From Roseicella frigidaeris (GTDB taxonomy: Bacteria; Pseudomonadota; Alphaproteobacteria; Acetobacterales; Acetobacteraceae), in contig NZ_QLIX01000012.1 of assembly GCF_003258945.1 (NCBI RefSeq), positions 1 to 64,000 of the forward strand: 64,000 nt of DNA. The letters run 5' to 3'. Positions within the stretch are counted from its first letter, which is position 1. Each line of letters opens with the position of its first letter. Under the pieces are notes generated by a model, which saw only the letters and a program-made list of their open reading frames with translations, searched no databases and was not told the origin of the DNA. The position numbers and the translations under genes were made by a program. Of this stretch, positions 62,243 through 64,000 are shown piece after piece.

Positions 62243-63817
62243 ATGCATCGCCGGAGCCTCCTCCTCGCCGCCGCATCCCTTGCCGCGCCACGCCTCGCCG
62301 GCGCCGCGGCCGGCAAGCTGCTCACCTTCGTCCCCTACGCCGATGTCGCCGCGCCGGACCCGATCTGGAGCAGCACCTACGCCACCCGCACCTCGGCGCT
62401 CGCCGTCTTCGACACGCTCTACGGCGTGGATGAGGCGCTGACTGCGCGGCCGCAGATGGTCGAGGGCCATGTGGTGGAGGAGGAGGGCCGCCGCTGGACC
62501 CTGACGCTGCGCGAGGGCCTCGTCTTCCATGACGGCGAGAAGGTGCTGGCGCGCGACTGCGTCGCCTCGATCCGGCGCTGGGGGCAGCGGGACGGCTTCG
62601 GCCAGGCGCTGCTCGCCGCGACCGAGTCCCTGAGCGCGCCGGACGACCGCAGCATCGTCTTCCGCCTCAAGCGCCCCTTCCCGATGCTGCCGGATGCGCT
62701 GGCCCGCCCCAGCGCCCTGGTCTGCGCCATGATGCCCGAGCGCATCGCCCGCACCGATGCCTACAGCCAGATCCCCGAGGTGATCGGCAGCGGCCCGTTC
62801 CGCTACCTGGCGGCGGAGCGGGTGCCGGGCGCGCGCGTGGTCTATGAGCGGCACGCCGCTTACCGGCCACGGCCGGAGGGCAGCCCGAGCTTCACCGCCG
62901 GACCGCGGATCCCCTATCTGGACCGCGTCGTCTTCAACGTCATGCCGGACCCGGCCGCGGCGGCGGCGGCCTTGCAGGCGGGCGAGGTGGACTGGATCGA
63001 GCAGCCGCTGATCGACCTCCTGCCCCTGCTCCGCCGCTCGCGCGACATCACCGTCGAGGTGAAGGACCGCTCCGGCTATCTCGGGCAATTCCGCTTCAAT
63101 CACCTGCATCCGCCCTTCAACAACGCCGCCATCCGCCGCGTCATCCTGGCGGCGATCAGCCAGACCGATTGCATGAAGGCGGTGGTCGGCAGCGAGGAGG
63201 CGATCGCCAACAGCCGGGTCGGCATCTACACGCCGGGCTCGCCCTTCGAGAGCGATGCGGGGAAACCGCCGACGCCGCCGGCCGATCTGGCGCCGCTGCG
63301 CAAGGCGCTGGCCGAGGCCGGCTACAAGGGCGAGCGCGTCGTCATGCTCGCCGCCGCCGAGGTGCCGCGCATCACCGCGGTCTGCGAGGTAACGCGCGAC
63401 GTGCTGGCGCGGCTCGGCGTGAATGTCGACTACGTGCAGGCGGATTGGGGCACCATCGGCGCCCGCACCACGAGCAAGGAGCCGGTGGAGCGCGGCGGCT
63501 GGAGCTGCTACTGCACCTATGTCGGCGGCATCGATGCGATGAGCCCGGCGGTGCATTCGGCGCTGCGCGGCAATGGGGTCAATGGCGGCCCGGCCGGCTG
63601 GCCGAGCAGCGCCCGCATTGAGGAGCTGCGCGATCGGTTCTTCCAGGCGTCCGATGCCGAGGCGCAGAAGGCGGCGACGCGGGCCCTGCAACTCCAGGCC
63701 TGGCAGGACGTGCCCTTCGTGCCGCTCGGGCAGTTCATCCAGCCGGTTGCCTACCGCACGTCCTTGACCGGCATGGTGCCCGGCGTGCCGCTCTTCACCA
63801 ATATCCGCAAGGCCTGA
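62243..63817 (+). CDS. ABC transporter substrate-binding protein, dipeptide/nickel type (SBP_bac_5)
   Basis: A 524-residue periplasmic binding protein. Signal peptide MHRRSLLLAAASLAAPRLAGA, then the DppA/OppA-type fold: DTLYGVDEALTARPQMVEGHVVEEEGRRWTLTLREGLVFHDGEKVLARDCVASI, GSGPFRYLAAERVPGARVVYERH, LDRVVFNVMPDPAAAAAALQAGEVDW, FNHLHPPFNNAAIRRVILAAI (read as blocks). It belongs to a different family from the potA-type transporter before it, so its own permeases may lie elsewhere. It continues the operon direction 40 bp after potA. Confidence 0.92.
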   Translation: MHRRSLLLAAASLAAPRLAGAAAGKLLTFVPYADVAAPDPIWSSTYATRTSALAVFDTLYGVDEALTARPQMVEGHVVEEEGRRWTLTLREGLVFHDGEKVLARDCVASIRRWGQRDGFGQALLAATESLSAPDDRSIVFRLKRPFPMLPDALARPSALVCAMMPERIARTDAYSQIPEVIGSGPFRYLAAERVPGARVVYERHAAYRPRPEGSPSFTAGPRIPYLDRVVFNVMPDPAAAAAALQAGEVDWIEQPLIDLLPLLRRSRDITVEVKDRSGYLGQFRFNHLHPPFNNAAIRRVILAAISQTDCMKAVVGSEEAIANSRVGIYTPGSPFESDAGKPPTPPADLAPLRKALAEAGYKGERVVMLAAAEVPRITAVCEVTRDVLARLGVNVDYVQADWGTIGARTTSKEPVERGGWSCYCTYVGGIDAMSPAVHSALRGNGVNGGPAGWPSSARIEELRDRFFQASDAEAQKAATRALQLQAWQDVPFVPLGQFIQPVAYRTSLTGMVPGVPLFTNIRKA

Positions 63818-63889
63818 CCGCGCGGGCCTGCCATCTCGCCAGGCCTGCCGTTCTCGCCTAGCCTCCCAGGAAAAGCATGGGAGGAAGCA

Positions 63890-64000
63890 ATGACCAGCAT
63901 CGCACGCCGGCGGCTCGTGCAGGCTTCGGCCGCCGCAACGCTCGCCACCGGCCTGGCGCGGCCTGCCCTGGCCGCCTCGGGGCCGATCAAGATCGGCTGG
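63890..64000 (+). CDS. Substrate-binding protein of a branched-chain amino acid-type ABC transporter (start only)
   Basis: Only the first 37 codons are in the window, which cuts the gene at its right end. ATG at 63890 behind GGGAGGAAG. Residues: a Tat-like signal (MTSIARRRLVQASAAATL, cleaved after ALAA) and then SGPIKIGW, which is the usual opening of LivJ/LivK-type periplasmic binding proteins. More sequence is required to be sure of the family. Confidence 0.6.
   Translation, partial: MTSIARRRLVQASAAATLATGLARPALAASGPIKIGW

Noticed and set aside
63820-63889. Partial direct repeat CCTGCC..TCGCC before the last gene
   Set aside because: Two imperfect short units only; not enough to call a site or a terminator.

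Overview
The window is 64 kb of very GC-rich bacterial chromosome. The coding style points to an alphaproteobacterium, most likely Acetobacteraceae (Roseomonas-like): strong G/C third positions, a DUF3035/BamF-type lipoprotein beside two M16 peptidases, many TRAP/ABC solute-binding proteins and OxyR/KatG. This placement is inferred from gene content; there is no rRNA in the window. I see no tRNA, rRNA, CRISPR array, prophage, transposase or integrase. About 50 protein genes are supported, and nearly all of the DNA is coding.

Layout. 0.3-4.4 kb: an ene-reductase diverges from a Baeyer-Villiger monooxygenase and a MetX-fold hydrolase, which reads as a ketone/enone degradation module. 4.4-9.2 kb: alanine dehydrogenase, then an acyl-CoA module (DUF35 protein, thiolase-fold protein without the usual nucleophilic Cys, acyl-CoA dehydrogenase) diverging from a MarR regulator. 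9.3-15.7 kb: AmpG-like transporter, a double PPC-domain protein, a TRAP transporter and an SMP-30 lactonase-like protein. 15.8-23.2 kb: RND efflux pair, a small molybdopterin-fold periplasmic protein and a lone CoxL-type molybdenum hydroxylase subunit. 23.3-33.4 kb: a housekeeping stretch on the minus strand (rsmA, surA, heme oxygenase, mutL, pgi, two M16 peptidases, a BamF-like lipoprotein).

33.7-44.3 kb: a GH39-like glycosidase next to an AT-rich patch, an HpaI-type aldolase, a NarL-type two-component system, a NeuD-like acyltransferase, a double-domain glycosyltransferase and a TonB-dependent receptor. 44.5-52.2 kb: mixed single genes (cupin, GST, CDP-diacylglycerol diphosphatase, an FMO with an NTF2-like N-terminus, MFS transporter, enolase-superfamily enzyme). 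52.3-56.2 kb: a peroxide-defence locus, with a Fur-like gene and katG facing oxyR across an ATAG-N7-CTAT OxyR-type site. 56.9-64 kb: a catabolic/transport operon with a RutA-type pyrimidine monooxygenase inside a polyamine-type ABC transporter, followed by a dipeptide-type binding protein and the start of a LivJ-type binding protein, cut by the window edge.

Two families of intergenic palindromes stand out. One is a short REP-like hairpin with the conserved tail GGCAACGGGC (three good copies and one decayed copy). The other is a larger two-hairpin element found at two places with different stems but the same architecture. One copy of the latter supplies the stop codon of a peptidase gene.
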